From NCBI GenBank assembly GCA_910890315.1, contig CAJVGD010000012.1:682001-746000 (forward strand): DNA of 64,000 nt. Direction: 5' to 3'. This DNA is from Serendipita indica DSM 11827 (Eukaryota; Basidiomycota; Agaricomycetes; Sebacinales; Serendipitaceae). Positions 1 through 11,550 of the stretch are shown in pieces. Below the pieces are notes generated by a model. That model searched no databases, was not told the origin of the DNA, and saw nothing but the letters and a program-made list of their open reading frames with translations. The position numbers and the translations under genes are program-made. Numbering within the stretch: the stretch's first letter is position 1; each line of letters begins with the position of its first letter.

Positions 1-203
1 TGGCACCGCCGCCAACATCGGAGATGGCCATTGCGTAGCCATCCAGCACGAGCTTTGCACTCCACTCCTTCTTTACGGCTTTTATCGTTGTTACTCACTC
101 AACCACGCTCTTTCTTGTAAATCTTGGAGGCGCTCGTTGAAGCCATGGGGCCGCTGACGACGTTGAACGTGCTAGGCGCCCCAACTGATCGTAGCTAGTG
201 ATC

Positions 204-1257
204 ATGAATCCAATCATACATTTTGTTCAACATCTCTTCAAGAGAGCAGGCAGCGAGGTTGCGTCTAGCGACTTGTACGGCCTTGAGATCCGCCTCGGCC
301 TCTACCTACAGGCATTCGCATTCATCCTCAATGCGATGTTTTATTCGCGCTCGGAGCGAGCTTCGCAAGTGATACCGGCTTCCGTCATGGTTTTCGCATT
401 GCTCTGCAGCCAAGCCCTCCTGCACAACGAGCGATCCATCGCCCCCGCAGAGTCGATTGTCATCACCCTACAGGTGCTCAACTCCCTGTTCCCTGGAGCT
501 CTAGTTGCTGCATTAAGTTCCTTGGGCGACGATGGAGTTGCTCTCCTCCTCTGCACCGTCTCGGTGGCGTTAATTCGCTCTGGTTCTGGGGATTCGGTTA
601 CAGCGTACTCCCAAAGATAGAAGCGAGTAATTTCACCCTCAATCTTCTCTACCAACCTACTCCTATCAATGGATCCATCCGTGCTTTAGCATTGACGGCC
701 GTGATCATCTCCTTCATCCTCATCTTCACCATTTTTATCATTCCCAACGGTTGGAGATGGCAACGCATTGCCATCCAAGTGCTCATAGGTGAAGTCCCAA
801 AAGACTCTCCACAGCCTTTGGATGGTTGAAAGCAAAGGGATGGTTTAAAGGCGAGCCATTCACTGACATTCGTTTGAGGGTGCTCATCGCCCTTGTGACG
901 TGTCTCATCTTCCCCCTCTTGGTCGCCTTTACCGAGCGAATGATCCAAGTCAACAATCTCTCGCCGAACAATCGTCTCGCCGATCCTGGTCAAATTATTC
1001 CGCTTATCACTGGATGCGTGGGCCTGGTTGACGCCTTTGGATTTATCATGCGGACATACATGGTCCCCTGGTGGGTAAGGCGACAGGAGGAGAAGCATGG
1101 TCGAAGGAGGACGTCCATCGGAAGTGATTTTGGCTTGCACAGGTATATACAGCCGGAAGGTGTGAATGTTGGTCGCTTCCCGTCCACCTTCATGCTCAAC
1201 CCCTTGGCTAGTGGGTCAGGAGATCCATTGGCGCCCATGGCCGTCTCAGGGCGTTGA
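204..1257 (+). CDS. multi-pass membrane protein of a fungal family (frame break in exon 1)
   Basis: The product is an integral membrane protein; I recognise the family style (short YGLEIRLGLYLQ motif, then hydrophobic segments) but know no function. ATG at 204 follows an in-frame stop. Exon 1 reads to about 565, where the frame shifts by one base: the conserved continuation VNSLWFWGFGYS lies in the next frame with no room for an intron, as if one G of a GGG run were missing. It continues to 788. A 44-nt intron (789-832, GTGAAG..AAAG) joins ATA-G to CA-AAG-GGA, and the last exon runs to TGA at 1257. About six or seven hydrophobic stretches are visible, ending in a polar cytosolic-looking tail. 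Upstream exons beyond the window start cannot be excluded. Confidence 0.6.
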
Positions 1258-1462
1258 TTAGTTCTCCCCCATTGAGCATCTCTAGATCTGATATAGGTGT
1301 AAAGACTAGCGTATACGTACTTGTTGTATTTGTTAGACACAATCTCTGCATCGTCACCCTCTCCTCTTCATAACATATAATTGTGCAAACATGAATTCCC
1401 ACGACGCTCGAGCCGCATAGTCACTTGCACCTTGGCCCTTGACCACGACTTGGGTGGTTCAG

Positions 1463-1536
1463 GCAAGTAACCAGACAGAGTGAGATTGTTCATTGGGACA
1501 CATTTCATAACGATGCTGATTCTTTTCACCTCTCAG
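1463..1536 (+). other. GC-AG intron in the 5' leader of F-box gene 1
   Basis: The sequence TCAG|GCAAGTAA at 1459-1470 and CTCTCAG|GC-ATG at 1530-1541 define a 74-nt intron with a GC donor that otherwise matches the consensus perfectly; a branch-like GCTGAT lies near 1514. The start codon sits two bases after the acceptor. No upstream ATG opens a frame into the coding exon, so the intron appears to lie in the untranslated leader. The same arrangement occurs before the next gene. Confidence 0.5.
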
Positions 1537-1538
1537 GC

Positions 1539-3068
1539 ATGCAGGTCAGCTCAACGGGAAAGCCCGTCCGGCGCTCCTATCGCACCGACCTTCCGAAGGG
1601 CATCAGAAACAAGATCAAGAAGTTGAATGCTCACGAGAAGCGAATCATTGAACTGCAGAACACCATCATCGGGCTCGAAACGCAACATGGAATCGTAAAC
1701 ACCAAGTTTCCACTGTACCAAATCTTGCCAAACTGCATTACAAACATCAACCAGCTCCCCTCGGATATTCTCATTATCATCTTCGAACTTGCCCTGAGAG
1801 GCTGTCATCCCGACATCAATCGACTCCTTCGAGTGTCGCGTCGCTGGCATGACCTTATCCTCGACACACCCTCACTCTGGGCGCGCATCGAACTGATCAC
1901 GCGAAAAGAAGAGCATGGGAAAATAACCCTTCCTGACGAGAGCTACGTCCAGGCATGCCATGTTCGCTCAGCAAACGCACCTCTCCGTATCTTCCTTGAT
2001 TACCGTAATCTCCCGAGTCGATATATCTCAGAGCAGCAGCAAATGAATCGACTCCTTCATTTACTTCGTGCAGAAGGTGCAGACGTGTCACTGTTGACAG
2101 AGCTCTGGGAAAAGAGGCGAATGCATGACGACGATTTCGATGAACCTGCCTGGTACTCCACAACCAGGTCTCCTGCTCACTCGACACTATTCCATCGTGC
2201 ACAAGCACTTGTCGAGGAACTCGCGACCGACGACGGGGAGCATATGGAACGATGGATCGAAGCCAGCTTTTTTGGCCCCTTGAACGTGGATCACGAGTCT
2301 GAGGACGCATGGTCTCATGATTCAGATGAGCTCCATCCCACACGTGAACTGCTGAGTTCTCTCGAGTGGCCAACTCCCAACTTGGTCAAACTTCATCTAA
2401 GTGGTGGAGTGCCGCTTCCACTCCTTGACGAAGACGCAGAGCAGGAGCTACAACTCGAAGAGTTAGATATAACGGACGAACATTTCAGGGAGGTGAACTT
2501 ATTGACAGGCACCCTCTGGGAAACCCTACAGCGGCTTCACCTCCGTAATGTCAACTGTCGATGCGGTTTGATGCCACTTAGGTACCTCGAATTTCTTGAA
2601 GAACTCACTATCAATTCTTGTACTCTCTATTATCACGACGAGCCAGGCTCCATCCTCACTTTCTTGTTCCCTCATCTCAAGAGATTGACATTTCTTGATG
2701 TTGGGCACATGGCACATTTGATTCGTTTCATATCTCCGACCTTGGAGGAGTTGTACGTGCGGACGACGAGTGAAATGCCTGCTCTCCTCATCCCGACTCA
2801 ATTGCTCATATGGGAATACGCCAGGGATTCATCCGAGCAAAAAATCGAAACGTTATCAGGAGTGAAAGCTCCCGAAGCAGTTTGGAAGACCCTGAACTCG
2901 GCTTTTGAGTGGCTAGGTCAGGCCCACGGATTGGTCATCTATGGAGTGTCAGAGAAGGTTATTTCTGCGTACCTGGAAGACGAAGAGATTCCTGAGACTC
3001 TTGACGTCGTGCAAACCCAATGCCGTGACGGAAGATTCCAAAACTTGTTCTCAAGGGTCTCAGAATAG
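1539..3068 (+). CDS. F-box protein (tandem copy 1)
   Basis: Single-exon coding region of 509 residues. An N-terminal coiled-coil-like helix (residues ~20-50) is followed by an F-box at ~72-122 (LPSDILIIIFELAL ... LLRVSRRWHDLIL ... LWARIEL), the part expected to bind Skp1 in an SCF ubiquitin ligase. The remainder resembles irregular leucine-rich repeats, usual for basidiomycete F-box proteins, where the C-terminal part would select the substrate. The next gene is a clear tandem paralogue with the same leader, same length and the same C-terminal motif near FQNLFSRVS. The substrate is unknown. Confidence 0.85.
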   Translation: MQVSSTGKPVRRSYRTDLPKGIRNKIKKLNAHEKRIIELQNTIIGLETQHGIVNTKFPLYQILPNCITNINQLPSDILIIIFELALRGCHPDINRLLRVSRRWHDLILDTPSLWARIELITRKEEHGKITLPDESYVQACHVRSANAPLRIFLDYRNLPSRYISEQQQMNRLLHLLRAEGADVSLLTELWEKRRMHDDDFDEPAWYSTTRSPAHSTLFHRAQALVEELATDDGEHMERWIEASFFGPLNVDHESEDAWSHDSDELHPTRELLSSLEWPTPNLVKLHLSGGVPLPLLDEDAEQELQLEELDITDEHFREVNLLTGTLWETLQRLHLRNVNCRCGLMPLRYLEFLEELTINSCTLYYHDEPGSILTFLFPHLKRLTFLDVGHMAHLIRFISPTLEELYVRTTSEMPALLIPTQLLIWEYARDSSEQKIETLSGVKAPEAVWKTLNSAFEWLGQAHGLVIYGVSEKVISAYLEDEEIPETLDVVQTQCRDGRFQNLFSRVSE

Positions 3069-3227
3069 TCTGCTCGTTATACATTTCTTGGTGCACTGTT
3101 ATAAAATTTTCTTGACCCTTTAAATATCCCATTTCGCCTTTCATAGTTATGCAATGCACGAGATTGTACACCACACCCAAGTCGTATCGTTTATGTCTTG
3201 AACCCGGCCACGACTTGGGTGGCTCAG

Positions 3228-3295
3228 GCAAGTGAGCAGAAAGGTGAGATTACCTCCTAGAACAACTCGCAACAATGCTAACTTGATCATTTAAG
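3228..3295 (+). other. GC-AG intron in the 5' leader of F-box gene 2
   Basis: GGCTCAG|GCAAGTGAG and ATTTAAG|C-ATG bound a 68-nt intron, with a strong branch site GCTAAC at ~3276. The exon before it (CCACGACTTGGGTGGCTCAG) is nearly identical to that before F-box gene 1, showing that promoter, leader exon and intron were duplicated together with the gene. Confidence 0.5.
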
Positions 3296-3296
3296 C

Positions 3297-4832
3297 ATGC
3301 TGGCCACCTCAGCAAACCCTGTTCATCGCTTGTATCGCACCGACGTTCCGAGAAGCATCAGAAGCAATATTAAGGAGCTGAGTGCTCACGAAAATCGGAT
3401 CATTCAACTGCAGAAAACCATCATCGAACTAGAAGCACAGATACGAGTCGCGAATGCCGACTTTGCTCGGAACCAAACCTTGCCACAGTGCGTCGCAAAG
3501 ATCAACCGACTCCCTGCAGAGATTCTCATTTTTATCTTTGAACTCGCCTTGAAAGGCTGTCACCCCGACATCAGTCGACTCCTTCGAGTCTCGCGTCGCT
3601 GGTATAATCTCATTCTCGACACCCCTTTCCTTTGGGCACGCATCGAACTGATCACGCGAGAGGGAGTAGACGGCGAAATCACCTTGCCGGACGAGAGCTA
3701 CGTCCAAGCCTGTCACATTCGCTCAGCAAACGCTCCTCTTCGTATCTTTCTTGATTACCGCAAGTTTCCGAATCCATATTTGTCAGTGGAGCAACAAATG
3801 GATCGATTGCTTCGGTTACTTCGCGCAGAAGATGCAGACGTGTCGCTCGTGACAGAGCTCTGGGAAAAGAGGCGATTGCACGACGATTATTTCGATGAAG
3901 AGGAATATTATCCCACGATCACGTCTCTCGCTTACTCTAAGCTGTTCGACCGTGCACGAGCACTTGCCAAGGAGCTCGCAGCTGATCGTGGTGAACATAT
4001 GAAACGATGGGTAGAGGTTAGCTGTGTTGCTGCCTTGGTCCCAGAATACGAGTGCGGATATATGTGGTGTGAGTGTATTGACTCCGAAAGTCAACTGTTT
4101 GAACCTCTCTGGTGGCCAACGCCTCGCTTGGTCAAACTTCATCTCGATGGGGAAGTGGAGCTTCCATTTCTCAATGATTATGAAGATGAAGATGAAGATG
4201 AAGAGATGCAACTGGAGGAGCTAGATATTCAGACCGACTATCTTGAGATGATCCCGACCAAAAACCTCTTGGATACCCTGGAGCGACTTTACGTTCGCGA
4301 GATCAACTATACTTTTGATTTGATGCAACTTGGGCGCCTCAGGCATCTCAAAGAGCTAACTCTCAGCTCGTTCACTTGCTACAATCAACCCGACTCTGCC
4401 ACCGTCTGCACTCTCTCGTTCCCTCGTCTCAAGAAACTGGCTCTCTTTCACGTTGGACACTTGATGGACTCACTTCGCATCCAATATCCAAATTTGGACG
4501 AGGTATATGTGCGGACATCGAGTGAAATGCCTCTGCTCCTCATCCCAACTCAGTTACTCATATGGGAATACACTAAGAATCGACCAGACGACAAAGGTGA
4601 AGCGTTGCCAGATGCCAAAGATGCCAGAGATGCCAAAGGAGTTTGGAGGACGTTGGATTCGGCGTTTGTGTGGCTTGGTCAGGCCCGTGGATTGGTCGTC
4701 TATGGGGTGTCTGAGCAGGACCTTTCTTCCTACCTCGAAGGCAGAGATATTCCCCAAACTCTCCACGTCGTGCAAACCAAACGCTGTGACGGAAGCTTCA
4801 AAAACTTGTTCTCAAAGCTCTCTTCAGATTAG
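3297..4832 (+). CDS. F-box protein (tandem copy 2)
   Basis: Single-exon gene of 511 residues, paralogous to the gene at 1539-3068 along its whole length. The F-box is at residues ~72-122 (LPAEILIFIFELAL ... LLRVSRRWYNLIL ... LWARIEL), predicted to dock on Skp1. Leucine-rich segments follow. An acidic run (DEDEDEDEE) encoded by a GATGAA microsatellite at ~4180-4206 distinguishes it from copy 1. The central segment (residues ~210-300) has diverged most, which fits altered substrate recognition after duplication. ATG is one base after the leader-intron acceptor. Confidence 0.85.
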   Translation: MLATSANPVHRLYRTDVPRSIRSNIKELSAHENRIIQLQKTIIELEAQIRVANADFARNQTLPQCVAKINRLPAEILIFIFELALKGCHPDISRLLRVSRRWYNLILDTPFLWARIELITREGVDGEITLPDESYVQACHIRSANAPLRIFLDYRKFPNPYLSVEQQMDRLLRLLRAEDADVSLVTELWEKRRLHDDYFDEEEYYPTITSLAYSKLFDRARALAKELAADRGEHMKRWVEVSCVAALVPEYECGYMWCECIDSESQLFEPLWWPTPRLVKLHLDGEVELPFLNDYEDEDEDEEMQLEELDIQTDYLEMIPTKNLLDTLERLYVREINYTFDLMQLGRLRHLKELTLSSFTCYNQPDSATVCTLSFPRLKKLALFHVGHLMDSLRIQYPNLDEVYVRTSSEMPLLLIPTQLLIWEYTKNRPDDKGEALPDAKDARDAKGVWRTLDSAFVWLGQARGLVVYGVSEQDLSSYLEGRDIPQTLHVVQTKRCDGSFKNLFSKLSSD

Positions 4833-5038
4833 CTTCTTGTTGTATGATTCTTGCACTCCTCATTGAATTTCTGAATGTGTAATCTCTCACTAAGACTGGC
4901 GCTGAAATTGAGAAGTACCGGATGCGTATGCTACATCAGCTAACCTACAAAGTACGCCCTTGCAAGATGACGAGGTCGATTCGTCACGGTCACCAGTATC
5001 GCGCAAACCAAGAAACCAAGAAACACCGTCGCTCCGCT

Positions 5039-5547
5039 CTACCGGGAGAGGTTTGTGTGCATAAAAGCGTTGATGATTTGATCGAACTGGGACATGTTTT
5101 GGAGGATTTCTTGCGCGTAGTCGCCATCATCCTGGAGTGCTTCGTGTAGAGCCACTGGTTGTATAGCGAGGCGGATATGTGGGACTGAGACATGGGTCGT
5201 TGATTTGGACGGATGGAAGAAGAGACGGAATTGATTCAGGTGTTTGCTATGATTGCGCCAAGAGACGTTGATAAGGAGTGGATAAGGTCGAATAGGATGT
5301 TGAGGCCTGGAGTCGTCTGATGGTCGACTGCCACTGGATTAGATAAAGTCGGCCACGAGAACTCGTTGGATTTGAGTAGAGTGTCTGGGGCCGAGTACTG
5401 TATCACCAAGGTGCGCATACTGGGTCCAATCGACTTGGATTCCCTCTGGGTTGCTTGGATGATTCCAGTCGGACTACGAACTATAACCAAGGCGGACGCA
5501 GAGAGAAGTGAGAACAAAAGCGGCACGATCCAACTTTTAGGTGCCAT
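5039..5547 (-). CDS. small secreted protein, unknown function
   Basis: ATG at 5547 opens a signal peptide (MAPKSWIVPLLFSLLSASAL). Exon 1 runs to 5399, and a 65-nt intron (5334-5398, GTACTC..TCTAAT..CCAG) restores a long frame in exon 2 that ends with TAG at 5039. The spliced product is about 143 residues, with polar mid-part and a helical-looking C-terminus (ALQDDGDYAQEILQNM). The unspliced frame stops early. I see no cysteine pattern and recognise no family; a secreted protein, possibly an effector candidate, is all the sequence supports. It is transcribed away from the histidine kinase gene. Confidence 0.5.
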
Positions 5548-6281
5548 GAGTTTCTCCCTGGGTTGAATAATGACAAACGAGTGTGTGCTCTAGTCGAGGT
5601 CGGGGCTCGAGTTGTGGCTAACCACTCGACGCCTAAGTCATGATGCTAATGGATATGGATTACCCTATCAAGGCTATACATCGGTCGCATTTAGACGCGG
5701 ACGGCTGGGTGCCAGATTAAGATTGAAGCCGGACACGAATAAGCTTGCTAGAGTGAACCCTGAAAAAGAAGAGGCGCCGTCAAATCAGAAAGTGCGAGGA
5801 GTATGGCCAACACGAGGACAAGACGATAATCAGAACTCAGATCAGAGTTGGCGGAAGATCATTATGCATCAGCTGATATTTCTGCTGGTTAATACCGGCC
5901 GTATAAAACAGAGCACTGATCGACCCTGAGACTCTTCCGAATGGAGATGGCAGTTCTCAAGCTCCACTTGTCGCCAGTTGCCGACGCTGAATGGAAAACG
6001 GCGCGACCACCGCCCCAAGCCGGCTTGGAACGTCGTCTAGAACGCCTGGGATGCAAATTTCAGTATGGAATATATTTAAAAACTCATTTAAAACGTGATA
6101 AATGCCGCCCGGATGTTGCTGAGAGACGTGGTGGCAGCGACGGATTGTCGGCCACAGTTCTTGACCTCTTCTTCGTCTTCCGCCTTTGTCCAGCGCATCT
6201 CCGTCGTTCCCAAATACTCTGCAATCGTCTAGATAGCAGATTATCGACGACAGTACGACCAGGTGAAGATTGTCTAGCACA
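5548..6281. other. intergenic region upstream of the histidine kinase
   Basis: This 734-bp stretch separates the divergently transcribed secreted-protein and histidine-kinase genes and presumably holds both promoters. AT-rich tracts lie at 6068-6110. Short open frames here have no recognisable protein character. I see no RNA gene. Confidence 0.4.
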
Positions 6282-9200
6282 ATGTCCGCTGATATCATGG
6301 CCCTCGCGCCTCAAGGCCTTGACCACCAGGCCCTTGCGTCGCCTTTGATGTCTTCAGCAATGCTAGATGATCACCCTTTTCTCTCTCATCTCGTCGCTCT
6401 GCTCTCCGTCTATGAACTGCCGCCGACAATGCATACACTTCCCCCCGCGGCTACATCTTCCAATGAACAAGCAACTCAGACAGTCTCAACCAACCATCTA
6501 AACTCGTCTACAGCACCCGTTGGACGCACTCCCGGTATCCCCACCCCACGATACGATGGCCCGCGCACGGCACAGACCGACGCGATTGAACGCAGCGTAA
6601 ACCTCATCGCGAGCAGGATGAGAAGTGCAGAAGAGACGCTCGGATGGACACACCCTTGGCTCGCGCCTCCGCTCATGGACCAGTACATGAAGAGTGTACA
6701 AGCGAGTGAGGACGATACAACGCCCACCACGACCGCAAGTACAGCGTCTACAAACTCTGCAGTCAACGAGCCTTCTCAGGAAATAAACCCCTTTACAGTG
6801 GCTTTACAAGCGCCTACGCCAGTCTCTGTGATCTCCCCAACCTCTAAACAGTCGCGAGCTCCGTCGCCCATGCAAATTTCACTTCAGGGGATCAACAACA
6901 ATGCCCGAAATCAGCCACCCCAAGGCGGCATTCAAAGCCCCACCACCGAACACCGTTCTCCGCATTCACCGTATCCATGCCCTATGTGCCGTCGGCCCCT
7001 GGCCCGTGGCATCTCAGCATCGACTTCGAGCGCGCATACGATATTGCCCTCCCCCAACGGATCCCCACTCGTCGTTCCACCTGGTCCCCTCAGCACCGCC
7101 GCATTTGAATCTGGATTGAGCGCCGTCGAGGAATTGCGTTTGCTCAAGGCGCAGGTTCAGGATGTCGCCCGGGTGTGTAAAGCCGTCGCGGACGGTGACC
7201 TCACGCAAAAGATAGAGGTCGGCGTCCAGGGACCCGTTATGGTTCAGCTCAAGGATGTTATCAATACCATGGTCGACAAGCTTGGTCAATTTGCACAAGA
7301 AGTGACGCGTGTTAGCTTGGAAGTCGGCACGGAAGGTATTCTCGGAGGACAAGCTCATGTCACTGGCGTTGAAGGCACTTGGCAAGAGTTGACAGATGTC
7401 GTCAATCGTTTGGCGGCCAATCTTAGTACCCAAGTGAGGAGTATCGCCATTGTCACGACGGCCGTCGCTCGGGGAGACTTGAGTCAGATGATTGAAGTCG
7501 ACGCAAAGGGTGAAATTCTTGCTCTCAAGGTTCGTTTACTGAATTCCTATGTGCTTTCTAATTTGTCATCAGAATACGGTCAATTCAATGGTATTGCGGT
7601 TGCGTAATCTCGCGGCCGAAGTTACTCGTGTCACACTCGAAGTCGGTTCTCAAGGCAAATTGGGAGGAAGTGCTCAGGTCAACGATGTCGAGGGTGTTTG
7701 GTTGGATCTTACAACGAATGTGAGTTGGATTATTTCCTTGGCCAAGGGCCCTCTCTAATGATTTTCAGGTCAATCGCATGTGCTATAACCTCACAAATCA
7801 AGTGCGATCCATCGCCGAAGTCACGACCGCTGTCGCCAAGGGTGATTTGAGAAAGAGTGTAGAGATCGAGGTTGAAGGTGAACTTGCGACCCTCAAAGTA
7901 CAGAATCCAAATTTCGAATGAACATAGAACTGACTCGGTGATTTCATAGGACACCGTCAACTCTATGGTTTCCCAGCTTCGAACTTTTGCGGCCGAGGTG
8001 ACCAGAGTGGCGCTCGAAGTCGGCACAGAGGGCATTCTCGGCGGTCAAGCCACAGTCGAAGGTGTACAGGGAGTTTGGGCCGATTTGACGACCAACGTAA
8101 ACGTACGTAATTAGTGCTTCCTTTTCTGTCTAGAGAAGCTAACACCTGTCAGAACATGGCCCGAAACTTGACCAACCAAGTCCGTTCGATTGCAGAAGTC
8201 ACCACTGCTGTGGCAGATGGTGATTTGAGCAAGAAGGTCATGGTCGACGTCCGTGGTGAGATGCTGGATTTGAAGAATACGGTCAATAGCATGGTAAGTA
8301 TCCCTTGTTGTGGTGCGATGGGGAAGGCGCTTACCCTAATTTAGGTTACTCGGCTTCATATCCTTGCAAACGAAGTCACACGTGTATCGCTCGAAGTCGG
8401 TACAGAAGGTATTCTTGGCGGTCAAGCCAAGGTTCCCGGCGTCGAAGGAATGTGGAAGGTGCTCACCGACAATGTCAATCTGATGGCCTCCAATCTCACG
8501 ACGCAAGTGCGCTCGATTGCTGCGGTGACGACTGCCGTCGCACGAGGAGACTTGACGAAGAAGATTACCGTCGACGTCAAGGGCGAGATTCTCGCTCTCA
8601 AGGAAACTGTCAATTCGATGACGGAGAGTTTGAGCGTCTTTGCCGCAGAGGTAACGCGTGTTGCGAAAGAAGTCGGAACGGATGGTATCCTTGGAGGTCA
8701 AGCAAGTGTCGAAAACGTTGCTGGAACGTGGAAGGATTTGACGGACAATGTCAATACCATGGCATCCAATGTGCGTCCTTTTTGAGACTCGTAGGGATGT
8801 CGGCTGACATTTTTGGTCTAGCTTACGCAACAAGTCCGAGCTATTGCGCTTTCAACGCGAGCTGTCGCCGCTGGTGATCTCACCCGCAAGGTTGAGGGCC
8901 TTCAAGTGTCTGGAGAGATGCTCGACCTTGTCAACACCATTAACACCATGATCTTCCAACTCGGCATCTTTGCTGCAGAAGTAACGCGTGTCGCTCGCGA
9001 GGTTGGAACAGAAGGTAAGTTGGGTGTTCAAGCCGAGGTGGCAAACTTGCGCGGTACCTGGCAATCCATCACGTGCGTTCTTTCAGACTCTTTTCATGAT
9101 GACCTTTGTTGAACGCTATTCAGGATGTCGGTGAATACGATGGCGGCCAATTTGACGTCGCAAGTGCGCGGTTTCGCTCAAATCTCTGCTGCTGCTACAG

Positions 9201-11215
9201 ATGGTGACTTTACTCGATTCATTACCGTCGAGGCGTCGGGAGAGATGGATTCGCTCAAGACGCAGATCAATCAGATGGTATTCAACCTCCGTGAATCGAT
9301 TCAAAAGAATACGGCGGCTCGTGAGGCGGCTGAGCTTGCCAATAGGAGCAAGAGCGAGTTCTTGGCCAATATGAGTCATGAAATCAGGTATGGGTGATAC
9401 TTTTTACATAATTATGGTTGCTGACACACTGAAAGAACTCCGATGAACGGTATTATCGGCATGACGGAGCTCACCCTGGACTCGGATCTTACTCGAAGCC
9501 AGCGAGAGTCTCTCCTCCTCGTCCACAGCCTTGCGCGGTCCCTGCTTCTCATTATCGATGACATTCTTGATATTTCAAAGATTGAAGCCGGCCGCATGAC
9601 GATGGAGCAAGTTTCGTATTCGGTGCGGCATACCGTCTTGGCATCCTCAAGACGCTTGTCGTGCGCGCATCGCAGAATAACCTCGACTTGACGTACGATA
9701 TGGATCCGGATATCCCCGATCAGCTTATTGGTGACTCGCTCCGTCTTCGCCAAGTTATCACCAATCTGTTGGGCAATGCCATCAAGTTTTCGGTTCGTGG
9801 CGTCTTCCTTTCCTTTGGGTTGGTTTTAATCTAGTGGATAGCCTTCCAAACATCATTGCAAGGGGCACGTCAGTCTCAGCTGTCGTCTCATTGCAATTGA
9901 TGAGACGTGTGTGACCCTCGAGTTTTGCGTATCCGATACCGGCATTGGCATTGCCAAGGACAAGTTGAACCTCATCTTTGACACCTTCTGTCAAGCCGAT
10001 GGATCGACTACTCGAGTGCGTTTGCTGGTGTTTGAAGTCAACAGAACTGACATTGGGTGTTTAGGAATATGGTGGCACTGGGCTTGGACTGTCAATCTCG
10101 AAGCGACTGGTATCGCTTATGCAAGGCAATATGTGGGTCGAGTCGGAGCTCGGAAGAGGATCCAAGTTCTTCTTCACTGTCACATCTCAGCTCTCCGACT
10201 CGCCAATGGAGCAAATTCTCCTCAAGGTTCAGCCGTACACTGGCCGTCACGTCCTCTTCGTCGACACTCTTGGGGACATGACGAATGTCAGCGAACAAAT
10301 CACAAAACTCGGTCTCGTGCCCTATGTCGTACACGACGTCCAGAAGCTCTTGGAGAGGTCACGGTTGCCGCACATTGATACCATTTGGTCGACAGTCTGC
10401 ATGTGACAGAGGTGCTGAGGGAAATGGAACACCTACGATATATTCCAGTTGTGCTCATCGCACCATCGATACCCCGCCTGAACCGTACGTTGGATACTCG
10501 CTGGCTATCCTAACATCTAACGCTATCATTATAGTCAAATGGTGTCTGGATAACTCCATTTCGTCGCACCTTACGACACCAGTGTCACTGCCCGACCTCG
10601 CTGCCGCTCTCGTCGCAGCTTTGGAAGCGAACAGCGTCAACCCACCGGTCACCAGCACCGATACATCATTTGATATTCTGCTTGCAGAGGACAATTTAGT
10701 CAATCAACGGTTGGCCGTTAGGATTCTAGAAAAGTATGGCCATACGGTGGAGATTGCAGAAAACGGTAGTGTGGCTCTCAACAAATTCAAGGAGCGATGG
10801 CAACGTGCTGGAAATCGCTTCGATGTCATTTTGGTGAGTCGAAAGGCTTGAGTTGGGTTCGCCGCTGATCGTTGCCAAGATGGATGTCTCGATGCCGTTC
10901 ATGGGTGGAATGGAAGCTACCGAACTTATTAGAGCGTACGAAGCCGAACATCATCTAGAGAGGACCCCCATTATTGCCTTGACGGCGCATGCTAGTGAGT
11001 TGTCTGAGCCCTGGGTCCGGATAATATTGACGGGTGGTAGTGATCGGTGATCGTGAGCGCTGTCTGCAGGCAGGCATGGACGATCACATTACAAGTATGT
11101 ACATCCGTTTACAGGGCTTCATCGCTGACCTCTTTGGACAGAGCCGCTTCGACGGGCAGATTTGCTCAACGCCATTACGAAACAAGTCGGCCACAAAGAT
11201 GCACGGGTATCCTAA
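6282..11215 (+). CDS. NIK1: group III hybrid histidine kinase with seven HAMP repeats
   Basis: Cytosolic osmosensing hybrid kinase of the Nik1/Os-1 type, acting above the HOG MAP kinase pathway and known in this family as the target of phenylpyrrole and dicarboximide fungicides. Fifteen exons can be traced (6282-7529, 7573-7719, 7769-7897, 7950-8102, 8153-8293, 8345-8770, 8822-9072, 9124-9387, 9436-9792, 9842-10015, 10065-10484, 10535-10833, 10880-10994, 11041-11094, 11142-11215). In order: Ser/Thr-rich N-terminus; seven HAMP units each with a GD(L/F) signature and ~92-residue spacing; H-box NMSHEIRTPMNGI; HATPase motifs ([15 protein letters not shown]); receiver domain (LAEDN, MDVSMP, LTAHA). 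Frames are broken by single missing bases at ~9639 and ~10384, both in T runs before GG; with these restored the exon sum is an exact multiple of three, ~1417 residues. Confidence 0.92.
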
Positions 11216-11550
11216 GTACAATGCGCTATTTGGTCGCATCTATGGATTCTGCTCCTAGGCTGCTGGGTTGCTGTTCTACTGTGTATACATGTATTGTCCT
11301 GCTGCGGACCCATATCCGTCGGTCTCTGTGCATATTCTTATTCGTGCAATGGTATCCCGTTGATCAAGCGTAGATTATATCGACCAGCGAACATTAGCTG
11401 CGCCTAGCACTGGTTGGGCGGCAGAATTGGCCGCCCGCCGAATTTGAATCGGGTCGCACACAACTCTTGGATTCCAACCACCCTGACGGCGGGAGAGACG
11501 CAGTCGCGGCACGTAGACGGGCGTATTCTTGTTTATCGGTCGCAGTAAGA
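11216..11550. other. intergenic region between kinase and TMEM184 gene
   Basis: The 335-bp gap between two same-strand genes holds the kinase 3' end and the next promoter. Open frames on both strands here lack protein-like composition; nothing else is seen. Confidence 0.35.

Noticed and set aside
6068-6110. AT-rich tract considered as TATA element of the histidine kinase
   Set aside because: It lies ~170-210 bp before the ATG with no supporting initiator signal; left unassigned.
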